DNA of 64,000 nucleotides from Ferrovibrio sp964218355 (GTDB lineage Bacteria; Pseudomonadota; Alphaproteobacteria; Ferrovibrionales; Ferrovibrionaceae), in contig NZ_CAXPMC010000019.1 in NCBI RefSeq assembly GCF_964218355.1, forward strand, positions 1 to 64,000, in the 5' to 3' direction. The position numbers were made by a program, and so were the translations under genes. Below are positions 31,352 through 40,965 of this stretch, piece after piece. The stretch's first letter is position 1, and each line of letters starts with the position of its first letter. The notes under the pieces were generated by a model. The model had not been told where the DNA came from and made no database searches. It saw only the letters and a list, made by a program, of their open reading frames with translations.

Positions 31352-32563
31352 CTATGCTCTGGTCTGCAGCACGGCAGTGGCGCTGCGGCCGACGATCTGC
31401 TGGTACAGGGCCGGATCGGTGGCGCCCTCGGTGCCGAAGACCAGAACCCGCGATTGCGGTCCCAGCGCGAGGTGGGCGGCCAGCGCCGGATCGGCCGCCG
31501 CTGCCAGCGCACCGGCCAGGCCGGCCACGGCGGATTCGCCCGCCACCACCGGCGGATCGCCGGCGGCGGGCGTGGCAAGGAGGCGCATCAGCGCGGCGGC
31601 GCTGTCGTCGTCCACCGCCATGAAGGCATCGGCGCCGGCCGCGAGAATCTTCCAGGCGATCAGCGAAACCTCGCCGCAGGCCAGTCCTGCCATGATGGTA
31701 TCGAGATCACCGGTCACCGCCACCGGATGGCCGGCCTCGGCGCTGCGGCGCAGGCAGTCGGCGCGGTCGGGTTCGACCACCACGAAGCGCGGGCAGCCGG
31801 CTTCCAGCTTTTCCCAGGCATGGGCCAGCACGGCCGCCGCCAGTCCGCCGACGCCGCCCTGCACGAAGATGTGGGTCGGCGGCGCCGGGCATTGCGCCAG
31901 CGCCTCGGCCGCCATCACGCCGTAGCCCTGCATCACGTTGCGCGGCACGTCTTCATAGCCGGGATACGACGTATCCGAGACGACGAACCAGCCATTCCGC
32001 CCGGCATCGGCCTGGGCCTGCCGGACGGAATCGTCGTAGTTGCCTGCTGTGCGCACCACCTCGGCCCCGTAGGCGGCAATGGCGTCGCGGCGGCCGTCGG
32101 AAACCAGCGCGTGGATGTAGATCACGCAGCGGCAGCCGAACAGCGACGCGCCCCAGGCGACCGAGCGGCCATGGTTGCCGTCGGTGGCGCAGGTCACCGT
32201 GATGTCGCGCACGATCTGCGCATGGCGCCCGGCAATGAGGTCGGTGCCGGTGATGCTGTCGGGCGCCGTGCCGGTGGCTTCGGCGATGCGGTCCTGCAGC
32301 AGGCGGAACACCGCATAGGCGCCGCCCAGCGCCTTGAAGCTGCCGAGCCCGAAGCGGCCGCCCTCGTCCTTGTAATACACGGAACCGAGGCCGGCCGTGG
32401 CGGCGAGGCCTTTCAGGTCATGCAGCGGCGTGGCTGCAAAACCGGGCCATGCGGCGATTTCGGCAGCGGCCTTGCGGCCGGCCGCCAGCGACTGCAGGGG
32501 CAGGAATTCCGCCGGATAGTCGGCGGCGCGGCGGGTCAGTCCGGGGGTGCAGAGGCAGGTCAT
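31352..32563 (-). CDS. Diaminopropionate ammonia-lyase
   Basis: A 403-residue PLP enzyme of fold type II. The PLP Lys is in RFGLGSFKALGGAYAV, the phosphate and substrate loop is TCATDGNHGRSVAWGAS (Asp equivalent to Asp120 of the E. coli enzyme), and VVSDTSYPGYEDVPRNVMQG carries the second acid used with the D-isomer. The Gly-rich IFVQGGVGGLAAAVL is also present. The enzyme converts both L- and D-2,3-diaminopropionate to pyruvate and two ammonia. It is the first gene of a four-gene leftward group (lyase, carbamoylase, AtzG-like, amidase), which suggests diaminopropionate is the product of the carbamoylase step. Confidence 0.93.
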   Translation of the reverse strand: MTCLCTPGLTRRAADYPAEFLPLQSLAAGRKAAAEIAAWPGFAATPLHDLKGLAATAGLGSVYYKDEGGRFGLGSFKALGGAYAVFRLLQDRIAEATGTAPDSITGTDLIAGRHAQIVRDITVTCATDGNHGRSVAWGASLFGCRCVIYIHALVSDGRRDAIAAYGAEVVRTAGNYDDSVRQAQADAGRNGWFVVSDTSYPGYEDVPRNVMQGYGVMAAEALAQCPAPPTHIFVQGGVGGLAAAVLAHAWEKLEAGCPRFVVVEPDRADCLRRSAEAGHPVAVTGDLDTIMAGLACGEVSLIAWKILAAGADAFMAVDDDSAAALMRLLATPAAGDPPVVAGESAVAGLAGALAAAADPALAAHLALGPQSRVLVFGTEGATDPALYQQIVGRSATAVLQTRA

Positions 32564-32696
32564 GACGAAAGCGGGCGGGAGAGACGATACCCGAGCCTAG
32601 CAATTCGCTTGCCAAGCCGGAAAGCCGGAGATTGCCGGGATTCCGCGGCGGCGGGACCGGATGGCTGCGCGTGACTGCCCAAGCAACAGGCAGTCT

Positions 32697-33179
32697 TCAG
32701 CCGACCGTGACCGGCGCGGTCAGCGGCACCAGCTCCTCGTCGCCGGCATCGCCCATCATCCACATGACGATGGCAAAGCGGCCGGGACGCTGCAAAGCCA
32801 CCATCGGGTGATGCCAGGTGCCGGCGGCATAGACGATGCTCTGGTCCGGACGGGCAAGGAAGGCGACGGCCTGCGACGGGTCGGGCCGGCCGCGCCCGTC
32901 ATCGGGGCAGACGGTGACGAGATAGCCCGCGACATCCAGCGGGATGAAGGCCTGCGCCGAGAATGCGTGCCGCTCGAACAGTTTCAGCGGACAGGGCAGG
33001 GAGCTGGCCGCGACCAGCGTGAAGGACAGATCGAGCCGGGCCTGCGGGCGACGGTTCTCGATCAGGTCGCCGCGATAGATGCGGCCCTCGAAGCCGTCAT
33101 GGTCGATCACCTGCCCATAGGGTGCGAAGGCTGCAGCGGTCAGCGGGCGGGAGGGCAGAAGGGTGACGGATTCGCTCAT
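32697..33179 (-). CDS. allA: Ureidoglycolate lyase AllA
   Basis: A 160-residue cupin-type enzyme that splits ureidoglycolate into glyoxylate and urea, the last ureide step of allantoin breakdown. Diagnostic blocks are PLTAAAFAPYGQVID at the start, LKLFERHAFSAQAFIPLD, YLVTVCP, and YAAGTWHHPMVAL with the metal or catalytic histidines. Length is normal. It follows the aldo/keto reductase gene by 9 bases in the same leftward unit. No other allantoin pathway gene (allantoinase, allantoicase) is in the window, so it may act here on a ureido by-product. Confidence 0.92.
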   Translation of the reverse strand: MSESVTLLPSRPLTAAAFAPYGQVIDHDGFEGRIYRGDLIENRRPQARLDLSFTLVAASSLPCPLKLFERHAFSAQAFIPLDVAGYLVTVCPDDGRGRPDPSQAVAFLARPDQSIVYAAGTWHHPMVALQRPGRFAIVMWMMGDAGDEELVPLTAPVTVG

Positions 33180-33188
33180 CTCTGCTGC

Positions 33189-34034
33189 CTACAGCATCTC
33201 CAGCGGCCGCGGACCCTTCGGCGGCGGGAAGGCGCGGTCGAGTTCGGCGAGATCGGTCTCGGTCAGTGCCACATCCAGCGCCGCGCGGTTGTCATGCACA
33301 TGCTGCGGATTTGTGGCCTTGGGGATCGCGATCACTCCCGGCCGGCGCAGCAGCCAGGCCAGCGCGATGCCGGCCGGCGTCGCCTGGTGGCGCACGGCAA
33401 TGGCCTTCAATGTGGCATGCTTCAGCAGCCGGCCCTGCTCGATGGGCGAATAGGCCATCACCGGCAGGCCGGTGCGCTGGCACCGGGGCAGCAGGTCATG
33501 CTCGATGCCGCGGCGCGACAGGTTGTACAGCACCTGGTTGGCGGCACAGGCACCGCCGCCGGGCACCCGGTCCAGTTCGTCCATGTCGTCGCTGTCGAGA
33601 TTGCTGACACCCCAGTGGCGGATCTTGCCCGCACGCTGCAACTCTTCGAAGGCGGCAACGGTATCGGCCAGCGGATAACTGCCGCGCCAGTGCAGCAGAT
33701 AAAGGTCGATGCGGTCGGTGTGCAGCCGTTTCAGGCTGCGCTCGCAGGCCGTCAGCGTGCCTTTGCGGCTGGCATTCTGCGGCAGCACCTTGCTGACCAG
33801 GAACACGCTGTCGCGGCGGCCGGCGATGGCCTCGGCAACGACGCGCTCGGCGCCGCCGCTGCCATACATCTCCGCCGTGTCGATCAGGGTCAGGCCGAGA
33901 TCGAGGCCGAGGCGCAGTGCGGCGACCTCCGCGTCATGCCGGGCGCGGCTTTCGCCCATGTTCCAGGTGCCGAGGCCCAGTGCCGGCACGGCTTCGCCCG
34001 CAGGCAGGAGGGCGGTGCGGAAAGCGGAGGTCAT
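33189..34034 (-). CDS. Aldo/keto reductase
   Basis: A 281-residue NADPH-dependent reductase with the catalytic tetrad visible: Asp and Tyr in TLIDTAEMYGSGGAE, Lys in VFLVSKVLPQ and His in DLYLLHWRGSY. The NADP-binding C-terminus has VIAIPKATNPQHVHDNRAA. It reduces an aldehyde or ketone such as glyoxylate, methylglyoxal or a sugar; specificity cannot be read. It leads a two-gene unit with allA, whose product glyoxylate is a reactive aldehyde, so detoxifying or reducing that product is a reasonable guess. Confidence 0.92.
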   Translation of the reverse strand: MTSAFRTALLPAGEAVPALGLGTWNMGESRARHDAEVAALRLGLDLGLTLIDTAEMYGSGGAERVVAEAIAGRRDSVFLVSKVLPQNASRKGTLTACERSLKRLHTDRIDLYLLHWRGSYPLADTVAAFEELQRAGKIRHWGVSNLDSDDMDELDRVPGGGACAANQVLYNLSRRGIEHDLLPRCQRTGLPVMAYSPIEQGRLLKHATLKAIAVRHQATPAGIALAWLLRRPGVIAIPKATNPQHVHDNRAALDVALTETDLAELDRAFPPPKGPRPLEML

Positions 34035-34146
34035 GGGCGCAGTATGAAGCGCCCGGGCACGGAATGGCAGGGTCGCGGCGGCGGCTGGCAGCAGATTCGT
34101 CTGATTTCCGTTCCCTGCCGGGCAGGGAGCAGGGAACAGGCTGGTT

Positions 34147-34176
34147 AAAAAAGGCCCGGTCGCAACTGACCGGGCC
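34147..34176 (-). terminator. Rho-independent terminator of groESL
   Basis: GGCCCGGTC (34153-34161) and GACCGGGCC (34168-34176) form a perfect 9-bp stem with a 6-base loop, followed leftward by six T residues. It begins five bases beyond the groL stop codon. Confidence 0.93.
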
Positions 34177-34181
34177 CCAGT

Positions 34182-35807
<1,626 letters not shown>

Positions 35808-35834
35808 TGTTTCTGTCCTCCTTCAGCCGGCGTG

Positions 35835-36149
35835 TCAGGCTGCCTTGCGGGCCGCCGCACCGCCTTCGATGATTCCCATGATGTCGGACTCCTTCATGAT
35901 CAGGAGCTCCTCGCCATCGATCTTGACCTCGGTGCCCGACCACTTGCCGAACAGCACCTGGTCGCCCGGTTTGACATCCAGCGGAACGATCTCGCCGCGC
36001 TCGTTGCGGGCACCGGGGCCGGCGGCGACGATCTCGCCGCGCATCGGCTTTTCCTTGGCAGTGTCGGGGATGATGATGCCGCCGGCGGTCTTTTCGTCGG
36101 CATCGATACGGCGCACGACGACGCGGTCGTGCAGGGGATGAAGCTTCAT
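35835..36149 (-). CDS. groS: Co-chaperonin GroES
   Basis: A 104-residue 10-kDa co-chaperonin: MKLHPLHDRVVVRRIDADEK, the mobile loop KTAGGIIIPDTAKEKPMRGE, DQVLFGKWSGTEVKIDGEEL and closing DIMGIIEGG. The ATG (36147-36149) is preceded by an excellent GGAGGAAGG ribosome site. The frame continues upstream but that extension is leader sequence. Confidence 0.98.
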   Translation of the reverse strand: MKLHPLHDRVVVRRIDADEKTAGGIIIPDTAKEKPMRGEIVAAGPGARNERGEIVPLDVKPGDQVLFGKWSGTEVKIDGEELLIMKESDIMGIIEGGAAARKAA

Positions 36150-36214
36150 GCCTTCCTCCAGATGCAGGACTTTGGGGTCATGCTTGCCGGCCACGGGAGC
36201 CGGAGCGGAAGGCG

Positions 36215-36243
36215 AGATACGCACGGGAATTTTTGGCTTCAAG
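36215..36243 (-). promoter_or_regulatory. groS: Candidate RpoH (sigma32) heat-shock promoter of groESL
   Basis: On the leftward strand CTTG (36243-36240) begins CTTGAAG, and after 18 bases comes CGTATCT (36221-36215). Alphaproteobacterial RpoH promoters follow CTTG-N17/18-CYTATNT, so the match is good with one deviation. Transcription would start about 60 bases before the groS ATG. No CIRCE element was found in the leader or upstream. Confidence 0.65.
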
Positions 36244-36282
36244 AGGGGCGCGAAAAAAAAATCGCACGCCGGCACCACCAGC

Positions 36283-36357
36283 GTTTGCGCCGGACGCAAA
36301 CCGTCCCGGACGCGGGCAATGGCTGTCGACCAGCCGATCCCGGCCATGGCTGGCCGG
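36283..36357. other. Two stem-loops between tRNA-Val and groESL
   Basis: GTTTGCG (36283-36289) pairs with CGCAAAC (36295-36301), and CCGGCCA (36340-36346) pairs with TGGCCGG (36351-36357), both perfectly. Leftward, a run of nine T residues lies further on (36253-36261). They may end the tRNA-Val transcript before the groESL promoter, but the T run is about 20 bases from the nearest stem. Confidence 0.4.
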
Positions 36358-36394
36358 CACCACTGATAGGGCAAGTTTTTTCAGGGAAACCAGA

Positions 36395-36469
36395 TGGTGG
36401 GCGGTACTGGGATTGAACCAGTGACCCCACCCGTGTGAAGGGTGTGCTCTCCCGCTGAGCTAACCGCCC
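36395..36469 (-). tRNA. tRNA-Val (CAC anticodon)
   Basis: The 75-base gene has acceptor GGGCGGT pairing ACCGCCC, D arm GCTC...GAGC, anticodon stem CACCC/GGGTG with loop TTCACAC (anticodon CAC, reading GTG) and T arm ACTGG-TTCAATC-CCAGT. CCA is encoded. It reads leftward from its own promoter. Confidence 0.97.
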
Positions 36470-36511
36470 GTCTGCCGGCATGCGAGGCCGGCAAAGCAAC
36501 TGGTGCCGGAG

Positions 36512-36540
36512 CGTATAAAGAGGCCGCCGCAGCGTGTCAA
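36512..36540 (-). promoter_or_regulatory. Strong sigma70 promoter of tRNA-Val
   Basis: On the leftward strand a perfect TTGACA (36540-36535) and TATACG (36517-36512) are separated by 17 bases. The tRNA begins about 43 bases downstream of the -10. Confidence 0.8.
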
Positions 36541-36598
36541 GCGCCCGGCAGCGGCCTTGCCGGTCAGTGGTTTAGGAGAGGGCGGCCGGCGGTCCGCG

Positions 36599-36634
36599 CG
36601 GCCTCGGCAGAGGCCGGCCCGCCGCTTTCGCGGC
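36599..36634 (-). terminator. Paired GC-rich stem-loops after the PBP1A gene
   Basis: GCCGC (36621-36625) pairs with GCGGC (36630-36634) one base after the stop codon, and CGGCCTC (36599-36605) pairs with GAGGCCG (36610-36616). No T tract follows, so they would at most pause polymerase or protect the 3' end. Confidence 0.35.
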
Positions 36635-36635
36635 T

Positions 36636-39083
36636 TCAGTAGAGGCCGCCCGTGCCCGATCCGGCACTGGTGCCGGCGCTGGCGCCGGCGCCGCTGATGC
36701 CCTCGTGCTCCTCCATCGACCCATCGAGCACATTGGCCTGGGTGCCGGGCTGCGGTTCGGTGCCGGGCCGGAAGGCTTCGAGGATCACGTTGCGGTCGCC
36801 GGCCCGTGCCAGCTCGCCGGAATCGGCGCGCACCCGCACCAGCCGCACGCCGGGCGGCACGCGGAACTGGATCGCCGGACGGCCCTTCAGCGCCTCGCCC
36901 ATGAAATCCTTGAAGATCGGCACCGCGACCGAGGCGCCCTGCTCGTGCTTGCCGAGGCTTTTCGGGTTGTCGTAGCCGACATAGATGCCGACTGCCAGAT
37001 CGGGGCTGAAGCCAAGGAACCAGGCGTCGTAGCTGTCGTTGGTGGTGCCGGTCTTGCCGGCCAGCGGATAGCCCAGCTCGCGGATGCGCACGCCGGTGCC
37101 GCGCTGGACCACGCCTTCCAGCATCGAAGTGATCTGGTAGGCGGTGACCGGGTCGATCACCTCGGGCCGCATGTCGGGCAGGGCCGGCACATCCTGGCCC
37201 GCCCAGATGGCGGCGGCACAGCCGGGGCAGGGGCGGTTGTCATGGCGGTAGATGGTGCGGCCCTGGCGGTCCTGGATGCGGTCGATCAGGGTCGGCGTGA
37301 TCTTGCGGCCGCCATTGACGAACTCGGCATAGCCGGTGGTCATTTTCAGCAGCGTGCTTTCGCCGGCGCCGAGGGCCATGGACAGCACCTGGGGCAGGTC
37401 GTCGACCACTCCGAAGCGGCGGGCGTAATCGGCGATCTTCTCCATGCCGACCGCCTGGGCGAGGCGCACGGTCATCAGGTTGCGCGATTTCTCGATGCCG
37501 ATGCGCAGGGTCGACGGGCCGTAGAACTGCTTGGTGTAGTTGCCCGGCTTCCACAGCGGCAGGCCGGGACCCTGATCCATCACGAAAGGCGCGTCGAGGA
37601 TCAGGCTGGATGGCGTGAAGCCGGAATCGAGCGCCGCGGCATAGACGAAGGGCTTGAAGGACGAACCGGGCTGGCGCTGCGCCTGCATGGCGCGGTCGAA
37701 CTGGCTGATGCGGAAATCGAAGCCGCCGACCAGTGCCAGCACGCGGCCGGTATGCGGGTCCATGGCGACCAGCGCACCGCCCACCTCCGGCACCTGGCGC
37801 AGGCCGAAGCCGTCCTTCGGCGACGGGCCCAGCGGTTCCACGGCGATCACGTCGCCCTCGGCCAGCACGTCGGCGGGCCGGCGGGGCACCGGGCCGAAAC
37901 TGTCGGTGCCGAGTTTCCTGCGCGCCCAGCGCAGGCCCGCATGGGGCAGCCGGCCCTGGCTGCCATCGGCGAAGCCGATCTCGGCCGCATCCTCGGCAAC
38001 CCCCAGCACCACGGCCGGCCGCCATGGCGCGATCACGCCGGGGATATTGCCCAGCTCCTTCAGCTTCGCCGCCCAGTCGGGACCGGGGGCGATGCGCTGC
38101 AGGGGGCCGCGCCAGCCACCGGAGCGCCGGTCATAGGCTTCCAGCCCGTCGCGCAGGGCGCGTTCGCCGATGGACTGCAGGCGCGGGTCCATGGTGGTGC
38201 GCACGCTGAGGCCGCCCTCGTAGAGCCGTTGGTCGCCGTATTTCTGCGCCAGTTCGCGGCGCACCTCCTCGGCGAACCAGTCGGCGCGGGCGATCTCGGA
38301 ATCCGGCCGCGTGCTGGCCACCAGCGGCGTTTCCACCGCCCGCTTGGCCTCGGCCGGCGTGATCGCGCCGTCTTCCAGCATGCGCTCGATCACCCAGTCG
38401 CGCCGGGCCTTGGCGCGGTCGTGATGGCGCACGGGGTTGTAGTTGCTGGGCGCTTTCGGCAGCGCGGCGAGATAGGCCGCCTCGGGGATGGTCAGGTCGT
38501 AGAGCGACTTGTCGAAATAGGTCAGCGCCGCGGCGGCGACGCCGTAGGAGCCGGCCCCGAGATAGATCTCGTTCAGGTACAGTTCGAGGATCTTGTCCTT
38601 CGGGAAGGCCTTCTCGATACGGAAGGCGAGGATCGCCTCGCGCGCCTTGCGGCCGAGGGAGACTTCGTTGCCGAGCAGGAAATTCTTCGCCACCTGCTGG
38701 GTGATCGTCGAGGCGCCGACCGGCCGGCGGTTCTGCGCCAGGTTGATGATGTTCTGCACCACGGCCCGGGCAACGCCGAGCGGGTCGATGCCGGCATGCT
38801 CGTAGAAATTCTTGTCCTCGGCCGACAGGAAGGCCTGCACCACCGGCTTCGGGATTGCGTCGATGGGCACGAACAGGCGACGCTCGCGGGCGAATTCTGC
38901 GATCAGGCGGCCGTCGCCGGCATGGACCCGGGTGGTCACCGGCGGCTGGTAATCGGCCAGCTGCTGGTAGTCCGGCAGGTTGCGGCCGAAATACCACAGG
39001 CCGGCCAGGCCGGCGCCGGCGGCGGCGAGGGTGCCCAGCACCAGCAGGATCAGCAGGATGAACAGATGACGCAGCAGACGCAT
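36636..39083 (-). CDS. mrcA: Penicillin-binding protein 1A (bifunctional transglycosylase/transpeptidase)
   Basis: An 815-residue class A PBP. It has an N-terminal membrane anchor (LFILLILLVLGTLAAAGAGL), then a GT51 glycosyltransferase with catalytic Glu in FLSAEDKNFYEHAGIDPLG, GASTITQQVAKNF and ILELYLNEIYLGAGSYG. An OB-like domain and a transpeptidase follow, with SxxK in PGSSFKPFVYA, SxN as EKSRNLMTV and KTGT in YPLAGKTGTTNDSYDAWFLG. It polymerises and cross-links peptidoglycan in the periplasm. The C-terminal tail is Gly/Ser/Ala-rich. The ATG at 39081-39083 is chosen just before the anchor helix. It is followed upstream by an AmiC-type amidase gene on the same strand, a common alphaproteobacterial pairing. 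Confidence 0.97.
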   Translation of the reverse strand: MRLLRHLFILLILLVLGTLAAAGAGLAGLWYFGRNLPDYQQLADYQPPVTTRVHAGDGRLIAEFARERRLFVPIDAIPKPVVQAFLSAEDKNFYEHAGIDPLGVARAVVQNIINLAQNRRPVGASTITQQVAKNFLLGNEVSLGRKAREAILAFRIEKAFPKDKILELYLNEIYLGAGSYGVAAAALTYFDKSLYDLTIPEAAYLAALPKAPSNYNPVRHHDRAKARRDWVIERMLEDGAITPAEAKRAVETPLVASTRPDSEIARADWFAEEVRRELAQKYGDQRLYEGGLSVRTTMDPRLQSIGERALRDGLEAYDRRSGGWRGPLQRIAPGPDWAAKLKELGNIPGVIAPWRPAVVLGVAEDAAEIGFADGSQGRLPHAGLRWARRKLGTDSFGPVPRRPADVLAEGDVIAVEPLGPSPKDGFGLRQVPEVGGALVAMDPHTGRVLALVGGFDFRISQFDRAMQAQRQPGSSFKPFVYAAALDSGFTPSSLILDAPFVMDQGPGLPLWKPGNYTKQFYGPSTLRIGIEKSRNLMTVRLAQAVGMEKIADYARRFGVVDDLPQVLSMALGAGESTLLKMTTGYAEFVNGGRKITPTLIDRIQDRQGRTIYRHDNRPCPGCAAAIWAGQDVPALPDMRPEVIDPVTAYQITSMLEGVVQRGTGVRIRELGYPLAGKTGTTNDSYDAWFLGFSPDLAVGIYVGYDNPKSLGKHEQGASVAVPIFKDFMGEALKGRPAIQFRVPPGVRLVRVRADSGELARAGDRNVILEAFRPGTEPQPGTQANVLDGSMEEHEGISGAGASAGTSAGSGTGGLY

Positions 39084-39252
39084 GACAGCCCCGGTTTTGC
39101 CGGCCGGATTCCCCGCATTCGCGGTCCCCGGACACTCGTTTCCGGCGGGCGCCACTCGTACTCCCGGCCGGGCCGCCTGTACAGCGGCTTATGGTCCTGA
39201 AATGGTGCCATAAAGTGGCGGGAATAGGGCGGGGGTGGCCGGATTCCGCGCT

Positions 39253-40512
39253 TTATCTTTCGTCCAGGCCGAAGAAGCGGTCGATGGCGGCGACCACGGC
39301 CGCCGCCAGTTCGGCCCGGCCGGCCTCCGAGAACAGCAGCGCCTCGTCGCCCGGATTGGACAGGTAGCCCAGTTCCAGCAGGGCCGAGGGGATGTCGGGG
39401 GCCGACAGCACCTTGAAATTGGCCGCGCGCAGGGCGTTGCGGCGCAGCGGCATGCGGTCGCCGAGGCTGGCGGTCAGCAGCCCGGCGAAACGGCCCGACA
39501 GCCGCGGCGTGTCGCGCGAGGCGAGGTCGAGCAGGATCGAGACCACCTCGTCGAGGTCGCGGGCCGGTGCGCTGTCGGCCAGCTGGTCGGCGCGGTTTTC
39601 ACGCAGGGCCAGCGCTTCGGCCTCGGTGTCGGAAGCATCCTCGGCGCGGGTATAGACGCTGGCGCCGCGGGTGGCGCGGTCGGCCGCCAGGCTGTCGGCA
39701 TGGATCGACAGGAACAGGTCGGCCTCCTGCTTGCGGGCCAGCGCCACACGGTCGCCAAGCCGGACGAAACGGTCGCGGTCGCGGGTCAGCACGACCCGGT
39801 AGCGCCCGGTCTGTTGCAGCTTGGCGGCGACGGCACGGGCCATGGCCAGCGTGACATCCTTCTCGTAACGGCCGGAGGCGGAAATGGCCCCCGGGTCCTG
39901 GCCGCCATGGCCGGGGTCCAGCACCACCAGTCGCGGCCGGTCGGCGGCCGCCGGCGGCGGCAGGATGTCGCTGGCGCCGGCCAGCGGCAGGGCCAGCGGC
40001 GTGGCAAAGGCCGCCTGCCAGGCCTGCGGATCGGCCGGCCGCAGGTCGATCACCAGCCGGTGGCCGGCGCCGCCGGCCCCGCCCTGGGGCGGCAGGCGGA
40101 AGGCGCGCTCGACCAGCACCGGTTCGACCAGATCGAGGCCGAGGCTGACGGCCCCGCCGGCTTCCACCGGCAGGCCCAGCCCGGCCACCAGCCCGGCGGC
40201 ATGGCGGGCCGGCGCCGGCGCCGCCCAGCGGCTGCCGGGCAGGGTCAGGATCAGCCCGAGGCCGTCGGGGGCGGCGGAAAGCTCGCCTTCCAGTGGTGCC
40301 GAGGCCTCGATCACCAGGCGGGTGAGGCCGGCATTCAGCCCGAGCTGCAGCCCCTCGATCCGTACCGGCGCGGCGCCTGCCGCCGGCAGCCCCAGCAGGC
40401 AGAAAAAAACTATGGAAAGCAGGTATTTAATGGAAATTCCCCCGAACCTGTCGAATCCGGCCGTTCTGCAGCGAGAAAGACCTTGTTCCTGTGCCCCGCG
40501 GCAGCGTACCAT
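39253..40512 (-). CDS. N-acetylmuramoyl-L-alanine amidase (AmiC-type)
   Basis: A periplasmic peptidoglycan amidase. It has an N-terminal AMIN-type domain (PVRIEGLQLGLNAGLTRLVI onward) and a C-terminal Amidase_3 zinc domain: VVLDPGHGGQDPGAISASGR, YEKDVTLAMARAVAAKLQ, ADLFLSIHADSLA and PSALLELGYLSNPGDE. It splits septal peptidoglycan during division. The start is uncertain. The hydrophobic signal core YLLSIVFFCLLGLPAAGA has no ATG, GTG or TTG close before it. The first canonical in-frame start is the ATG at 40512, giving 419 residues with an Arg-rich 28-residue lead. A GGGGGA ribosome-like site instead sits before an ATT codon at 40431. Neighbouring PBP1A supports a cell-wall role. Confidence 0.92.
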   Translation of the reverse strand: MVRCRGAQEQGLSRCRTAGFDRFGGISIKYLLSIVFFCLLGLPAAGAAPVRIEGLQLGLNAGLTRLVIEASAPLEGELSAAPDGLGLILTLPGSRWAAPAPARHAAGLVAGLGLPVEAGGAVSLGLDLVEPVLVERAFRLPPQGGAGGAGHRLVIDLRPADPQAWQAAFATPLALPLAGASDILPPPAAADRPRLVVLDPGHGGQDPGAISASGRYEKDVTLAMARAVAAKLQQTGRYRVVLTRDRDRFVRLGDRVALARKQEADLFLSIHADSLAADRATRGASVYTRAEDASDTEAEALALRENRADQLADSAPARDLDEVVSILLDLASRDTPRLSGRFAGLLTASLGDRMPLRRNALRAANFKVLSAPDIPSALLELGYLSNPGDEALLFSEAGRAELAAAVVAAIDRFFGLDER

Positions 40513-40965
40513 GCCGGCGCGAATATCCGAGTCAGATCCCGCCGTCCAGCCAGGGTTTTCATCCGCAAGGGTTGCCAGGGCCGCGATCGGGGGATCGGCG
40601 CGTCGGCCCCGAGCTTTCCGCATCATCCAGTTGCCTGCCCCGAAGGAGGCGGCCTGGGGCGGCGGCCTTGGTCGCCGCGCTCAAGACACCCCGGATTTGG
40701 AGTGAACCTTCGAGGCGCCCGCCGTCCCTTTTTCTTCTGGCGGTGGTGGCGCGGTTGGCAGTTGGCGCGGAGCGCGCTCGGACCGGTGGGAGCCGGTCAG
40801 ACAAAGCGAGCCCCCTGGCTGCCTTGCGGATCATTACCGCCGGTCTTCGACAGAATCCTGTCGGTGGCATGGCGGGCCGGTCCGCCCGATGCCGGACTCG
40901 AGAACCCAGGCGCGCCGCCGTTTGTTATTCGCGCGGGCGGCGCCGCGCCGCAGGAATGATGCCGC
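40513..40965. other. 453-bp divergent region between amiC-type gene and rne, with leader hairpins
   Basis: No gene is supported. The right part would be the rne leader and contains two adjacent hairpins. The first is CGACAG (40848-40853) pairing CTGTCG (40858-40863). The second is GGCATGGCGG (40866-40875) pairing with CCGCC (40882-40886) and ATGCC (40889-40893) across a 2-base bulge. RNase E mRNA leaders fold into hairpins that mediate feedback cleavage in E. coli, so a similar role is possible. No confident promoter was found. Confidence 0.5.

Noticed and set aside
36150..36394. A CIRCE element for groESL
   Set aside because: No TTAGCACTC/GAGTGCTAA pair or near match was seen in the leader or upstream region.
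39253..40626. The longer AmiC-type frame beginning at 40626
   Set aside because: It adds 38 further residues of Arg/Ala-rich sequence before the ATG at 40512, with no signal-peptide character.
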